Shown in pieces: positions 33,253-46,077 of a stretch of 64,000 bases of DNA. A program made the translations under genes and the position numbers. Source of the DNA: Persicaria tinctoria (lineage: Eukaryota > Streptophyta > Magnoliopsida > Caryophyllales > Polygonaceae); contig JBANSL010000004.1 in assembly GCA_037127255.1 (NCBI GenBank), positions 11,760,967-11,824,966 of the forward strand, in the 5' to 3' direction. The notes under the pieces are model-generated. The model saw only the letters and a program-made list of their open reading frames with translations. It was not told where the DNA came from and ran no database searches. Position 1 is the stretch's first letter; every line of letters begins with the position of its first letter.

Positions 33253-36200
33253 TTGTTTATTAACTTAGGTGAAAAAAAAATGCACCGATACTCTGGATAT
33301 CCTACCCCTCGACATGCCGGTTCTCAGGCCTATCTGACATCGCCTGATCCAGTCTATGTTCCGCCAGCTATGCATCACGCCTTCTGCTCTATGCAGCCGA
33401 CATCCCCCGACTCTTCGTGGTATATGGACACTGGTGCCACCTCCCATATGACGAACACCTCAGGTAACCTTTCTTCTATTTCCTTTAAAGGTCTTGCACA
33501 CTCTATTATCGTCGGCAATGGTGGTCGCCTTGCTACTTCGGGGATTGGCCATGCCAAATTACATACCCCAATCCACCCACTACACCTTAACAATGTCCTC
33601 ATTGCCCCACAGATTGTCAAAAACCTTATCTCTGTCCGTCGGTTCACTATTGGCAATAATGTTTCCCTTTCGTTTGATCCCTTTGATTTCTCTGTGAACG
33701 ATCTTACTACGGGGGTTACTCGCATGAGATGTAACAGCACCGGGAAGCTCTACCCTGTCACACCACCTTCTGTGTCCAGTCAGTCGTGCCCGGTCGCCCT
33801 CTCGGCATCATCATCCAGCCTGTGGCATGCACACCTGGGCCATCTCAGTGCTGCCGCTCTAGATGTCCTCCGTTCTCAGAGTCTTGTCACCTGTACTAAA
33901 GACCCACGCTATAGTTTATGCTCTTCCTGTCAGTTAGGCAAACATGCAAGACTGTCGTTCCAACGGTCTTTGAACTCCACCCTTGCTCCCTTTGATATCA
34001 TTTATAGTGACATTTGGACCTCTCCTGTGCCTAGCAAGGAGGGTCACAAGTACTACCTCTTGTTTCTTGATGATGACTACACTCATTTCTTATGGGTCTT
34101 CCCATTGCATTTCAAGTCCCAAGTGTTTCCTACCTTTGCCAAATTCCATGCCTACATTAAAACACAGTTTTACACATCCATCAAATGTTTCCAATGTTTC
34201 CAATGACCGTGAATTTGACAACAAAGACTTTCACTCTTTCTTCGCCATAAATATTGGGATCTCCTATCGCTTGCCTTGCCCCTATACTTCTCAGCAGAAT
34301 GGCAAGGCTGAACGAATCATCAGAAGCATTACCAACATGATGCGTTTTCTCCTCTTCCACGCATCCATTCCCCTTTCCTATTGGTCTCACACCTTATCAA
34401 CCACATCCTATCTCCTCAACATTCTACCTTCTACTACCCTACACCATCGCTCGCCAACTCAGACACTTTATTGCACCTTGTCTAGGTATGATCACCTTCA
34501 TACTTTTGGGTGCTTGTGCTTCCCAAACCAGTCATCCACCGCCCCTCACAAGCTTCACCCACGCTCCAGTCCTTGTGTCTTTCTTGGCTATCCGTCTAAT
34601 CATCGCGATTACCTCTGCCTCGATGTCAAGACCCATAAGCTTATTGTGTCCCGTCATGTCACCTTTGATGAGTCTCGCTTCCCCTTTGCTTCTCATCCCC
34701 TCCCCTCTCCTACACCTCCCGTGTCTCAGTCTGAGTCAGAGTTTACATTCCCTCACTTTCTTCTTCCCCAGAGCTCTCCCGGTGCTCCTGCCTCTCCCCC
34801 TCCACCACCACCACCACCTCCTACCACCAGACCAAACACCCGCAGCGTCTCCGGTGTCTTCCGACCCCGTCAGATAGTCTCCATGACCACCACCCATCGC
34901 CTCGCCTCCCCTTACCCTACATCCTCCCCGTGTCCCATCCCGTCAGTCCTGATGCCGCGGCCGCAACATCTTGCTGCGGCCACAGCCCATCAATTCCCCC
35001 AAACCATCTCCACACCCTCGACACTGGCAGCGGCCGCAGCAGCATGCCGCGGTCGCAACCCATCAACAGGTCGCGGGCATGCTGCAGCCGCAGCCTCCCC
35101 CGCCGTGTCTTCTTCCGTCCTTCCCGACTCTCAATCCCCCCCTGCCTCAAACCCGATTTCCCTTTCCCCCATCCCCACCTCCCACAAAACAGCTCTCCTC
35201 GACCTGAATTAGCAGGCGGCTATGCTCGACGAATACAGGGCCCTTACAAGGAATGATAGTTGGGTTCTGGTTCCTCGCCCTCCTGAGGCGAACGTCATTC
35301 GCTGCATGTGGCTCTTCCGCCACAAGTTCCGCTCCGATGGGTCATTGGAGCGCCACAAAGCTCGTCTTGTGGTCAACGGTCAATCTCAGCAGGCAGGTAT
35401 TGATTGTAATGAGACAATTAGCCCCGTGGTCAAGCCTGCCACTCTCTGAGTGGTGTTGAGCTTAGCTTTGTTGCGACATTGGGCTATCCATCAGCTGGAT
35501 GTCAAGAACGCCTTTCTGCATGGCCACCTGAATGAGACAGTTTACATGTTTCAGCCGCCGGGGTTTGCTGATCCTGATCGCCCCAAGTACGTCTGTCTCC
35601 TGAAGCGCTCTCTATATGGTCTAAAACAGGCCCCGCGGGCTTGGTTCCAGCGCTTTGCTTCTCATCTGATTCGCTTGGGCTTTGTTGGCAGCCGCTCAGA
35701 TACGTCCCTGTTTATCTATAGCAGGGGCACAGACATGGCCTTTCTGTTACTATATGTCGACGACATCATCCTCACCGCCTCTTCTGATGCTCTTCGGACG
35801 TTTATTATTGCCCAGTTGAGTGCCGAGTTCACTATGTCAGATCTGGGTCCGTTGTCTTACATCTTGGGAGTCGCCTTGCAGCGTCATGCGTCTGGGTTGT
35901 TTCTCTCTCAGAGTAAGTATGCTGCCAAAATTGTTGCTCGGGACAAGATGAGCAACTGCAAGCCGGTTGCCACTCCAGTGGATACCTCCAACAAGCTCAG
36001 TGCTCACTCTGGTCCTCTGTTTGATGATCCGATGCTCTATCGGAGTCTCGCCGGTGCATTGCAGTATCTTACGTTTACTCGGCCGGACATCAGTTACGCC
36101 GTTCAGCAGATTTGCCTGTTCATGCATGCGCCCAGGGAGCCGCACTTCCAGACCTTGAAGCGGATCATCCGGTACATCAGGGGAACGCTCGAGCTGGGCA

Positions 36201-36680
36201 CCACAATCAGCCCTTCCTCTCGGCTTGACCTCGCCGCTTACACTGATGCGGATTGGGGTGGCTGTCCTGACACACATCGCTCCACGTCTGGCTACTGTGT
36301 CTTCCTCGACACCCTTGTGTCGTGGTCCGCAAAGCGACAGTCTGTGCCGAGGCAAATTACAAGGGTGTCGCCAACGTTGTCTCCGAGTGCTCTTTGCTGC
36401 GCAATCTCCTTTTGACATCCGTTGCCCTCTTCAGAAGGCCACCCTGGTCTACACCGACAACGTCTCCGCCGTCTATCTGGCCAACAACCCAGCCTAGCAT
36501 CAGTGAACGAAGCACATTGAGCTAGATCTACACTTCGTTCGGGACAAGGTTTCTCTTGGACATGTTCGTGTTCTTCATGTCCCGTCCTCTTATCAGTACG
36601 CTGATATCTTCACTAAGGGCTTACCTCGGCAGTTGTTCATAGATTTTCGGTCCAGTCTCACAGTACGGGACCCTCCACTT
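33253..36680 (+). pseudogene. Copia 1 pol: protease, integrase, RT, RNase H
   Basis: The protease motif WYMDTGATSHM is near 33418-33450. A GAG-pre-integrase segment (SSLWHAHLGHLS) and the integrase core follow. The frame shifts near 34190, where TGTTTCCAA is duplicated. It continues with the integrase signature QNGKAERIIRS and a proline-rich linker. In-frame stops lie at 35210 and about 35447. Reverse transcriptase has QLDVKNAFLHG and the catalytic YVDD (about 35753). RNase H (YTDADWGG) decays through several frameshifts after 36340. The element cannot move by itself. Confidence 0.9.
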
Positions 36681-37048
36681 TCGACTGCGGGGGTTTGATA
36701 GATCACACACACACACATCATTGTCTAATGAACGAAACCCTTGAGGAGGACTTTACATCAATTCGCTCATTCTACATTAATTATATATATATATTAAGCA
36801 TTAATTTCAACCTATTTTGTTTAAACCGTATTTTGGGCTCCTTTAACAAAAGACGAATATTTTGTTTCGATGCACCGGTTTTCTGTTATTTATTGTATGT
36901 TTAGACATTTCCGCTTGCCGACTCATCGCCCTCTTCAAAATCGAGCTTGTCTCGTATCGAATCTTTACTTAATAAAAAAAAATAAAAAACGAATATTAAA
37001 AAGGAGAAACATTGAAACAAATAACATTTTGTAATATCCAAGTAATAA

Positions 37049-38791
37049 TTAAACATGTAATATTGTCTGCTTATTGTTGTAAGGTGACATCTTCAATTCA
37101 AATGATTTCTGGTCTTTGTCTTCCATTTCATCTTCGCTTTCGCCGGGACCGAACCTTTTGTAATATACATACAAACCGAGTTGGACCGCTCCCGATAGTG
37201 CTCCCACCCCATTTGGTATCTGTATTTTCATAAATAATACACTTCCTTATATTAATTTCACATTACAAATTCAAACAAAAAGATAATTTATTATGGTAAT
37301 TGTGTGAAAAAAACTTACGATAAGAAAATAATCGAGGGGGATTAAAGCGTAAATAGTCCAGATAATCCCGTTGGCAAGATTGGCCAAAGACAGATAGAAC
37401 GGCATGTACTTGACGCTCTTCGTCCTAATCACTTTACCCTGCACTCATTTTTAAATTAATTAACCACTTTTCTATTTCAGAAAACCTCATTTTCATTTCA
37501 AGCTACATTGATGTAATTATGCAATTTAATTACCATAGAGTAGTATGGTGCCGTGTTGGATCCATAAATTTTTGGTAGGGGGCTAAAAAAAATTGACATT
37601 TTTTTTACATGTATGAAAAATAATTTTTTTGGGTAAATATATTAGAAAAAAAAACCCTTTAAATTTTTGATTTAAATAGTCATTTTTAGTAGATCTTTTT
37701 CAAATCATCAAAAAAGGAGAATTTTTTTATACTCCTTATGTAAATATTGAAAAAAACCTTTAACTAGTAAACTCAAGATAATAAATACTCTAGCTCCTTC
37801 CTAATTAAGTCAAACTTTCTTTAGGATTACTTACTCCTTATTAACTATTTTATCCTCAAAATTAGTAAAAACTATCAAAAAAAACCATAAAATTTTTCCT
37901 ATATTTTCTTTCGGGCTATAGGGACTTGAACCACTCCGAACCCCCTAGATCTGTCACTGCTATATATCGTGTATTTCATATCACTTGTAATTTTTTGTTG
38001 TAAAGTGAAAGTAGAAAGGAAATTAAAGAGCAAAAAATAAATTAATGAATTGAAATTACCATGATTGTGAGGGGATAGATGTACATAAGGAGACCAAAAA
38101 TAACGCCGAGTATCCCCACAACTTTAGACCTCTTCTCAGTTGTCTTAAACAGCGTGAGGGTGCAGGCTGCTACCGTGCTTAAGAAGACCACCTCCACCGC
38201 TATCCACGCCATCACCTTCATCTACACAATGTACGTTGAAACAGTTGTCATGTCAAAGTCTGGTGTGCCAATAACAAACGAAACACAACCAATTAGCAAT
38301 AAGAGGAGCATGTACCCGCAGTTTGCGGTCAGCGTAGAGTAGGAAGATGGAGATGTAGCCGAGCTCGATAGCAAGGCCGATGGCGTTGGTGGTGACGACG
38401 AGAGTGCTGTTTGGATGAACAAAGGGCAAGCCATAGAACACCCACAGGCTGCAGTTCATTATATTGGCCAAGTAGGGGTCTGCCTTGAATTCCTCCACCG
38501 ATTTCCTCTTGTATATCCTTATAAACGTTGGCCTGCAACCCATCTCAATTTCATCTATTTAGAGCGTAATTAAGTAAACTTTCATTATATATGAAACAAA
38601 AAGTGTGATGCAATAACTTACATGGGAGATGTGAATAGGAAGAAAGAGATGACATTTCCTGCGGGGATGAATCCACAATTACATGAGATTGATAATCGAT
38701 CAACTAGCTATAGGTTGTTGGGTTGGACCGAGTACATACCGAGAATGCCGACGACGTTGCGGATGACGCTTAGGGTTCTGTGGTTGAACAT
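37049..38791 (-). CDS. SWEET: SWEET sugar transporter, clade II-like
   Basis: SWEETs are bidirectional sugar uniporters in plasma or internal membranes. Six exons on the minus strand keep frame: 38791-38740, 38658-38622, 38532-38316, 38221-38060, 37438-37319 and 37219-37049. They encode 252 aa. The exon phases and the 37-bp second exon are typical of the family. Two MtN3/saliva domains are present: residues about 10-95 ([36 protein letters not shown]) and about 130-215 ([32 protein letters not shown]). Seven helices are expected. The proline tetrad positions look intact. The acidic C-terminal tail ([10 protein letters not shown]) and [14 protein letters not shown] resemble the SWEET4-8 group. 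The exact orthologue is unknown. The fourth intron contains unrelated AT-rich repeat sequence. Confidence 0.92.
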
Positions 38792-40014
38792 GGTTGAAGG
38801 ATGTGATGGAGATGATAGGAGGCCGGAGAGAAAGAGAGTAATGGGTGTCCAAACTCCAAAGTGAAGAGAGCAAATTGGTTGGGGGAGCTATAATTAAGTT
38901 AAGATTGGAAGCTTACAAACAAATATATGTACCACGTTGAGATTGAGATGTGTCGACCTAGATGAAATATAAAGGAATGGTTCAACACGTGTATATATAT
39001 GTTGATGTTTTTTTTTTTAATCTTAATTATTGTCAATTGATTTTAAGATAAAGTGATAAACCACTATATATGTGTATCTTGTACTACATATACACAACCC
39101 TCGATCTTTAGTGAGGAAACAATTTACATTCTTATTACAAATATTGTATGTGAGAGCGTTTAGAAAAAAAATGCTGAGTTGATAATAATTATAGAACAAT
39201 AAAAGGGATATGATTACCTCAGGGTCAAATTGAACATTGAAATGAAAGAATAAATTTTGTATGAAAAATGAGAGAATAGATAATGATTAAAAATTTTAAT
39301 CGTAAATCTTGATTTATAAAATGAAATTTGTTTTTATTTTATTATATTAGGTTTATACCAAAATTGCCCTTATTGGGTTTATTGCTTGTAATTAAAATTG
39401 TTCATCCCTTAAAAAAAATTATTAAAAAAAAAGGTATATATATGGACTAGGGATCTATTAATTCGATCTTGTACTAATGTACTATATGAAAGTATAATGT
39501 TGTAACTAATTAAGCTTAATCACAAGAAATAATTGAATTAATGTGGGTTATGTGATAAGAAGTAGCCAACATATATACAAAAACTCACACGCATGTGTAA
39601 TGTGTTGGTTAAAGGCATGAAATATACATGAATGAATATAAAAGAAAAGATATGGTTGGGATGTGGGGGGGGGGGGGGGGGGGGGGGAGTCGAGGATGGC
39701 CGGTTTGTGGTGGAAAACAAGCTTATCTCACACACGGAACCTATTTACATTTAACATTTTATGCTCCCATGTGTATAGTTTCCACTTTCCACAATATATA
39801 TGTACGTGGAACTATATGCCTTAATTTGCACTTTCTCAACTGGTCCACTCATTTTCAAAATTCCAATTGATAACCTTTTTTTTTTTTAATAGAGAAAAGA
39901 TTCGAAAAGTTTTAAGGGCAAGTTACGCCTCCACCTATCACTAAGCTGCGTACTCCTAGGGTTGCTAGACACTTGGGTTCAAAGAGGTTGAGGAAATGGG
40001 AAAAGCGTTCAATC
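38792..40014. other. SWEET upstream region and intergenic sequence
   Basis: Immediately upstream of the SWEET start lies an AT-rich promoter region with several TATATA stretches (38990-39080), none singled out. A run of 23 G residues occurs at 39665-39687. No gene is seen. The part near 39200-39330 resembles a decayed MITE (ATGAAAAATGAGAGAATAG). Confidence 0.45.
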
Positions 40015-40017
40015 TGA

Positions 40018-40305
40018 GGGCTCGTTTGTTTATATACCAAGAGAATGGAAATGTAAGGTATTAAATTTTACACATGATTATTATTTTTTATGAGCTTGGA
40101 GGAGATGATGAGGGGATTTATTAGCCCATCTTAGAGGTATTAGTTACCCTCCTTCAAATTAGGGAATAGAAGAGCAACAAATTTGTATGAAAAATGGAAG
40201 AGGAAAGAGATTGATTAAAATAGTGATATATGAATCTTAACTTAAATATAGACTATATACATAAGGGTAATCATTACCTTTCTCTACCAAAAAACAAACG
40301 GGGGG
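40018..40305. mobile_element. Tourist-like MITE
   Basis: The 288-bp element starts GGGCTCGTTTGTTTAT and ends CAAAAAACAAACGGGGGG, imperfect inverted repeats with the CGTTTGTTT core. TGA flanks both sides (40015-40017 and 40306-40308), a variant of the usual TWA target. The interior is AT-rich and non-coding. Confidence 0.65.
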
Positions 40306-40897
40306 TGAATTTTGATGGGGCAAAATTATCTTGTGGCAAGGCCTTCCTTTGATTTCGTTATACGTGATTCTAGTGTGCAAATTGTGTCAATTGGTGGTGG
40401 CTTTTGTGCTGGTATGCCCACGGTGTATGCGGAGGCTCTGGGTCTTCACAATGGATAGTTGTGACCTAAACATCTTGGTTTGCGAAGTATACTCACCGAG
40501 GGAGATAACATGTCGGTTGTCAACGCCCTTTTGGGGATGAGAAAATTCGGCGCAAATTTTGGGTCAAATTAAAAAACTGTCCACGGTTTTTTTTTTTCAC
40601 GTTAAAAGTCCATCTAAATATCTCTCGGCCCCCCCTCCCCTAAACCCAGTTCTCCGGAGAAAATAATCGTCTCCCATGGTTTCGCTAGGTTTATCCTCCT
40701 TCGCAGTCGGATTTCTCGCCCCAATCGCCGTAAATCTCCGATTCTGCTTGAATTCGACCGGATCCGTGCTTGAATTCGGCGATGTGGATCTTCTGGTGTA
40801 GATCTAAGATCTTCCGTGTGCAGACGGAGGTGGCGGCGGCGGATCTGCTATTGCTGCTGCTGCTGGGGGTGATGTGTCCGTTGTCCGAGCCGCGTCG

Positions 40898-41476
40898 ATG
40901 AGCGACTACGGGGCGATGATGTTCGCCTCGCCCTGCAAGAACACCAGAGGCTTGAAGGCTCTTCTTCGTAACTGCCCTGCCGATCCCAACGACTTCCACG
41001 ACGGTGAGCTTGCTCTCCGAACGGCTCACGAGTCCGGTAATTTTATCAATTTCCCGAATTTAATTCGAATCTGCATTCTACCTGTGATATGAGGTTTTAC
41101 AATCACGTGTCTTCAGATTCAGCACTTTTACAATCATGTTTCAGCAAGTTCTCCCTCATACCTAATCTGATTTGAGTTTTCCATGCTGGCTGATTTGCTG
41201 AAATTGGGGCGCTATTGCTGAAATGGGACCAAAGCATTTCCGTGAGCAAAGGCTTCAAATGAGCATCGATTCCTGCTGTGCAGAGCAGAGCACCCGATTA
41301 GGTATGAAGCTAATTAACTATCTTGGGTTAATACTTTGGTTGCAGGAAACAAGGGGTCATCAGCCAAGATGATTGTAAATATCTGTCCCTGTGACATTAG
41401 GGGCTCTGCTGCTTGCTGCTACAGGCATGTCTTTCCTCCTAACCACCAAGAGACCAGGGAACAAACCCGCTGTTAA
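40898..41476 (+). CDS. uncertain small two-exon gene, unknown product
   Basis: Exon 1 (40898-41036) starts MSDYGAMMFASPCKNTRGL and ends at a GTAATT donor. Exon 2 (41346-41476) follows a TTGCAG acceptor, keeps frame and stops after 43 codons. The GC-rich first exon and its 5' leader look like a real gene start. Near exon 2, another phase encodes a hydrophobic stretch (TLGALLLAATGMSFLL) that resembles a membrane segment more than the in-phase product does, so a frameshift or an alternative acceptor is possible. I recognise no family. It may be a pseudogene. Confidence 0.35.
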
Positions 41477-41599
41477 TACGGATCTTGCTTGTGTGTATAA
41501 TGCCAAAATGTTGTTTCTGTTTCTGTACGTGCTCTGGTTTTTTTTGATAAACACCAACTCCATCCATCCATAATTACAAGTTTGATCGATGGATATATC

Positions 41600-42179
41600 C
41601 ATCAATTCATCTCAGTGTGTGTATAATAAATGCTAGCTACTTATAAAAGTTGTGTCCTATTGATGAATTTGTACATACCCTTTGTTTTGATGCATTTGCC
41701 TTTTCTATACATCCTTTTGTATATTATAACTCCCAATCAATATGTGATCGATTAAGTTCCATACTTTGATCTATAGATGAGTCTCCACTTGTCACCACAT
41801 CCTTTTGAAATCAGTGGTAAAGAAAAGAGAGAATTAATGTTGAACTTGATCTATTTGAAAGTGTGTTAGTATTACTGAAGAATTATAAGCAGAACACGTA
41901 TATTTTCTCTTTATTCTTCCATCTTTTATGAGTTCTGTAGCATTTTTGGTGTTCAATTTTATAATTTCAGCAATTACAATATGGTTAGTTTGCTATGTGA
42001 TTGAGTTTGCTTTGTTAGAGTTTCGATATTGGCAATTTCAACAATTTTTTTTTATGGGATCTGAAATGCTGAAATTAATTTTTATTAGCAAAATTCGTTA
42101 TGCTGAAACGCGAAAGTTAATTCTTATAAATTAATTCACTGTTGGTGTCAAAGTCGGATATCAAATGTTGTTTATGCAA
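41600..42179. other. intergenic sequence
   Basis: AT-rich sequence without a recognisable gene. It could include the 3' end of the preceding gene-like unit. CAGCAATTACAATATGG and TTTCAACAA phrases announce the following GTTTCAGCA array. Confidence 0.4.
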
Positions 42180-42905
42180 TTTCAGCATATTTTTTTCCCC
42201 GTTGAAAACAGGGGTTGCTGAAACCGAATGTGCTGAAACAGGGGTTTCAATAACTCCGTTTCAGCCAGCAACGTGGTAAAAAAAAAAATTGAAACAGGGG
42301 TTGCTGAAATCGTATGTGCTGAAACCCCTGTTTCAGCAATGCGGTAAAATAAAAAAACTGAAATAGGGGTTGCTGAAACTGCATGCGCTGAAACTCCTGT
42401 TTCAGCATCAGCACATGCGGTTTCAGCAGTGCGAAAAAAAAAATTGGAAAAAAAAAACAAAAAAAACTAGAAAAAACAAGGGTTGCTGAAACTGTATGTG
42501 CTGAAACATGAGTTTCAGCAATTCCGTTTCAACAACACGGGGAAAAATCTCTTTCAGCAACGCGGGAGAAAAAAGTTAAAACAAGGGTTGCTGAAACCGA
42601 ATGTGCTGAAACTCCTATTTCCGCAACGCGGAAATATATATATAAAAAAAAACTGGAAAAAAAAACAAAAAAAAAATGAAAAAGGGGTTGCTGAAACTGT
42701 ATGTGGTAAAAAAGAAGTTTCAGCAATTCCGTTTCAGCAACTCTGGAAACACGAAAAAAAAAAATAATGAGCGCGGTAGCGGGGGCACGGGGGGCACGGA
42801 GGGGGGCACATGGGCCAAGGGGGGCGGTGGACATTTTGCTAATTTGGAGGAGGGGGGAGCTTTTTTCCTAATAAGGCCCAAAATTTAGGACATTCTAGTA
42901 ATCAC
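42180..42905. repeat. GTTTCAGCA hairpin array with G-rich module
   Basis: Six diverged copies of a 70-110 bp unit begin at about 42212, 42297, 42367, 42480, 42585 and 42686. Each has GGGGTTGCTGAAAC, then ATGTGCTGAAAC, then GTTTCAGCAA and an A-rich spacer. TTGCTGAAAC and GTTTCAGCA are inverted, so each unit can fold back. A G-rich module follows (42770-42905: GGGGGGCAC, ATGGGCCAAGG, CCTAATAAGGCCCA). It resembles, in inverted form, the C-rich block of TIR element 2 (4380-4460). Open frames here are repeat shadows. Confidence 0.75.
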
Positions 42906-43307
42906 CCCTTTGGGGATTGGAGTTGCCGTTGGAATGTGAAAATTCTAATTACAGATACAAAGTATTTGTTATGTTTCTTTAATTCAGTTTCTATTCTTCA
43001 TATATATTTTCAGGGAAGTGAATACATATACAGATTGGATTGAACATTTGGCTTACTATATTCCTGTCGATGAGGTTATTAAGGAAGATCCAAAACTTAG
43101 GGTTCTCGTCCGAAAAAATGCTTTAGGATTGAACTAGACCGTCGATCCGTGGTCCCCTTTCCTAATTAATTCACTTGTATTAAATAAAAAAAAAGGGGGC
43201 AAGTTAAACGCAAATGAGATAATCTTTACAGATGAGAGGTTTAAGTACAAATGAACAATCCTAGCTAGCTTATCTTGAATGGGGGTCAATATGGATTTGG
43301 TGGTAGG
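42906..43307. other. intergenic sequence
   Basis: No gene or repeat is recognised. The stretch separates the hairpin array from the second CGGGT-rich MITE. Confidence 0.5.
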
Positions 43308-43756
43308 TAGACCTGGCAAAACACAATCCGATCCGGTGACCCGACCCGATCGACCCGAAAAATTTCCGAACCGAACCCGAAAATTTTGATCCGAATTTTT
43401 TTCGACCCGAACCCGAAAAACCCGAAATTTTCCGGGTAATCTGGGTTTCGACCCGTTGACCCGATTGACCCGCTAATTTTGACCCGATTGACCCGGTTGC
43501 TTTATAATTATATATAATTAATTTTTTTATATATAATTAAAATTTATCACAAAATTATCAAATAATGATTTTTTTAATTTAAAAAAGAAAAAATTGACAA
43601 ACCCGAAATCGACCCGAACCCGACCCGAAACCCGATCAAACCCGAGTTCGAGTCAACCCGAAAAACCCGGAACTCGTTTTACCAGAGACCCGTTTTACCC
43701 GAAACCCGAAGTGACCCGACCCGAACCCGACCCAAATGACCCCTTTGACAGGTCTA
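43308..43756 (-). mobile_element. CGGGT-rich hAT-type MITE, copy 2 (inverted)
   Basis: It starts TAGACCTGGCAAAAC and ends TTTGACAGGTCTA. The ACCCG-rich sides and AT-rich centre are the reverse complement of the copy at 26668-27067. No matching 8-bp duplication could be read at its ends, in contrast with copy 1. Confidence 0.7.
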
Positions 43757-43760
43757 GTAT

Positions 43761-44123
43761 AACTACAATCTTTGTCGCTAATAAATTTGGCGGGTTTTAC
43801 ATAATTCCCGCCAAACAAATAACGATAACATTAAAAATTCCTCGATGAAATTATTTTTAGCGATGAAAACATTTCTCGATAAAAGCTCCAAATTCGTCGC
43901 TATTTTTCTTATAATTTCTGCGACCACATTATACTAACAATTAGCGACGAGTCAAAAAAATTGTTGTTGAATGTCACTTTTAACGAGGAATATAGGTTCC
44001 TTGCTAAAGTTCATGTGCCATTTTATGAGGATCAGATATATTCGTCGCCAAAGCCCATATTTATCGAAGAAAAATAATTCATCGCTAAAATTTTGGTCGC
44101 TAAAAGGCTTTTCTGTTGTAGTG
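43761..44123. mobile_element. CACTA-type MITE
   Basis: The right end TTTTCTGTTGTAGTG is the inverted form of CACTACAACAGAAAA, a CACTA (En/Spm) terminus. The left end AACTACAATC is a one-base variant. Subterminal TCGCTAA and TCGTCGC motifs repeat on both sides, as is usual for this superfamily. The element begins four bases after the preceding hAT MITE. The 3-bp duplication is not preserved. Confidence 0.6.
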
Positions 44124-46073
44124 AGTGGTAGGTGTTCAACCTTATCTTTTATCATATTGCCCTCCTAGAAAACATCAGTAAGAAACATTGTCTAAGAAGA
44201 CAACATGTGAAAAATAATACTCCTTATTAACTAAAACTAATTAATGATCATTTTAATCTCGATCCATGATACCTCCAAATACCCTTAAAAGATTATCTTA
44301 CTCAATTTTAATATGATCAAAACCGAATTCCTTTGCAAAAATGATGCTTTTCTGGAGAGTCACAACAATTTCAGTTTTAAGGGTTGTATTTTTCCTACAC
44401 TTTTTCGATCTGATCCAATAAGGGTAGTTTTAGAACCGAATCTAAGCCTAATTGATAATTTCCTACACTTTTTCAGTTTTAAGATTATATCATATAATTT
44501 TTTAAATGAAATATATATATTTTTTTATAATTAATTGTCAATTAAATTCATATAGGTTCGAAATATGAACTGAACCTGAACCGGAACCGAACCTAAGCCT
44601 AAACCGAACCTAACCGGCCTATAACTAATTAATTATATATTGTAGGTGATTTTGGCATGGTCTTCATTCCTTGGTATAATAATATGGTTTAACTTAGATT
44701 TCATCTGCTTCATGCTAATGTTTCTTTTACATGATGAACTTGTTCACACATGCTGATTTTTCTATTGCATGATGAACTTTTACATAATGAACTCATTGAG
44801 GTTGTGTTTTGGTACACAATCGATCCCAAAGCTGGGAAAAAGGAGAGGGGAGACATGTTATGTGATATTTCATATTGTTAGATTTTTAAATATCATCACA
44901 AATGTGTCATTAATAAAAATGTCATCAATGAAGTGTAATCACATTTTATGCTCATACATTATTAATTGTATGAATAAAAATGCCATCAAACATCGTCATC
45001 ACAAATGATCGAGATTAATGAAGTGTAATCACAAATGTCATCAATGAATAAAAGTCATCATTAAAAGATGTCATCAATGAAATTTAATCACTCACATTTT
45101 ATGCATGCTCAATTGTGTCATCAATTATATAAAAATGGAATAAAAATGTCACCACAAATTATTGAATCAATGAAGTGTAATCACAAATGTGTCATTAGTG
45201 GAAAAAAAAAAGTAGAATCAATGACAATATATCGATGTACAATTGATTAATTAAAAAAGTGGCATATCAAACGATTTGATTAAGAAAATGACATCAAATA
45301 GTTACATTAGAACAATGACATCAAAACTCCACTTTGAAAAATTGACATCACATTAAAGAAAAAAAATGGCATTCAAAATTTGACATCAAAACACTAATTT
45401 GAAAAATGGCATCAAACATTACTTTGAAAAAATTGCATCAAAAAAGTGGCATCAGTGTTTTTTTTTTTAAATAAAAAATAAAAAAAATCCAACCGTTGAC
45501 CATTAATCCTCCATTTGGGAAGGGTACACCTAAAAGTAATTTTATTTTGGAGTGTCTTAATTACCTAATTTGATTTTTCAAAAGGGTCAAGTACCAAATT
45601 CACCCTTCAAAAAAAAGTATGTAATGAATTGAAAAAAAATTGATTAAAAATATATTTAGATATGGTAAGGTTACGTGATATATATAGATTAAAATTTTGG
45701 AAAAAAATTACCTAGAATATCTAGGCATAATACGATGACACATGACACTATAACAGTTATATAGTGGCATGGGTTTATATATAATGTCTTTGTTAATTAT
45801 AATCCTTTGTTTAAGGAATGTATCGTTAAAAACATTGGATTTGTATAGGGTTATAACAAGCACGAGCAATAGGTCAGCTTCATATGGATAGCCTTTATAC
45901 GTACATGCCACATTATGAAGTTAGATTCTCGTCAAAGCGTTTAATCTTGAAAGATGAATCAAATATCGTAACAATATAAGCTTAAAATTTTAAAATCAAT
46001 AGATTTATGATGCTATATATGAACCAAATTCTTTAAGAATCAATACGTTGAAAAACACATAAACACAAGCTTT
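44124..46073. other. intergenic, including an ATGTCATCAATGAAG array
   Basis: No gene is seen. From about 44930 to 45460, phrases such as ATGTCATCAATGAA, GAAGTGTAATCACA and TGGCATCAAA recur irregularly, giving a degenerate array in AT-rich sequence. It ends near CCAACCGTTGACC (45490). The rest is unassigned. Confidence 0.5.
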
Positions 46074-46077
46074 CATA

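Noticed and set aside
34488..35256. Proline/serine-rich frames overlapping Copia 1
   Set aside because: They are out of phase with the pol reading frame and reflect the C-rich linker between integrase and RT.
39665..39687. G23 homopolymer as a regulatory G-quadruplex
   Set aside because: A pure homopolymer run in intergenic DNA, with no link to a gene start; length may also be affected by sequencing error.
42182..42888. Frames with repeated VSAHAVSATPISV-like peptides
   Set aside because: They are translations of the GTTTCAGCA hairpin array in several phases, not genes.
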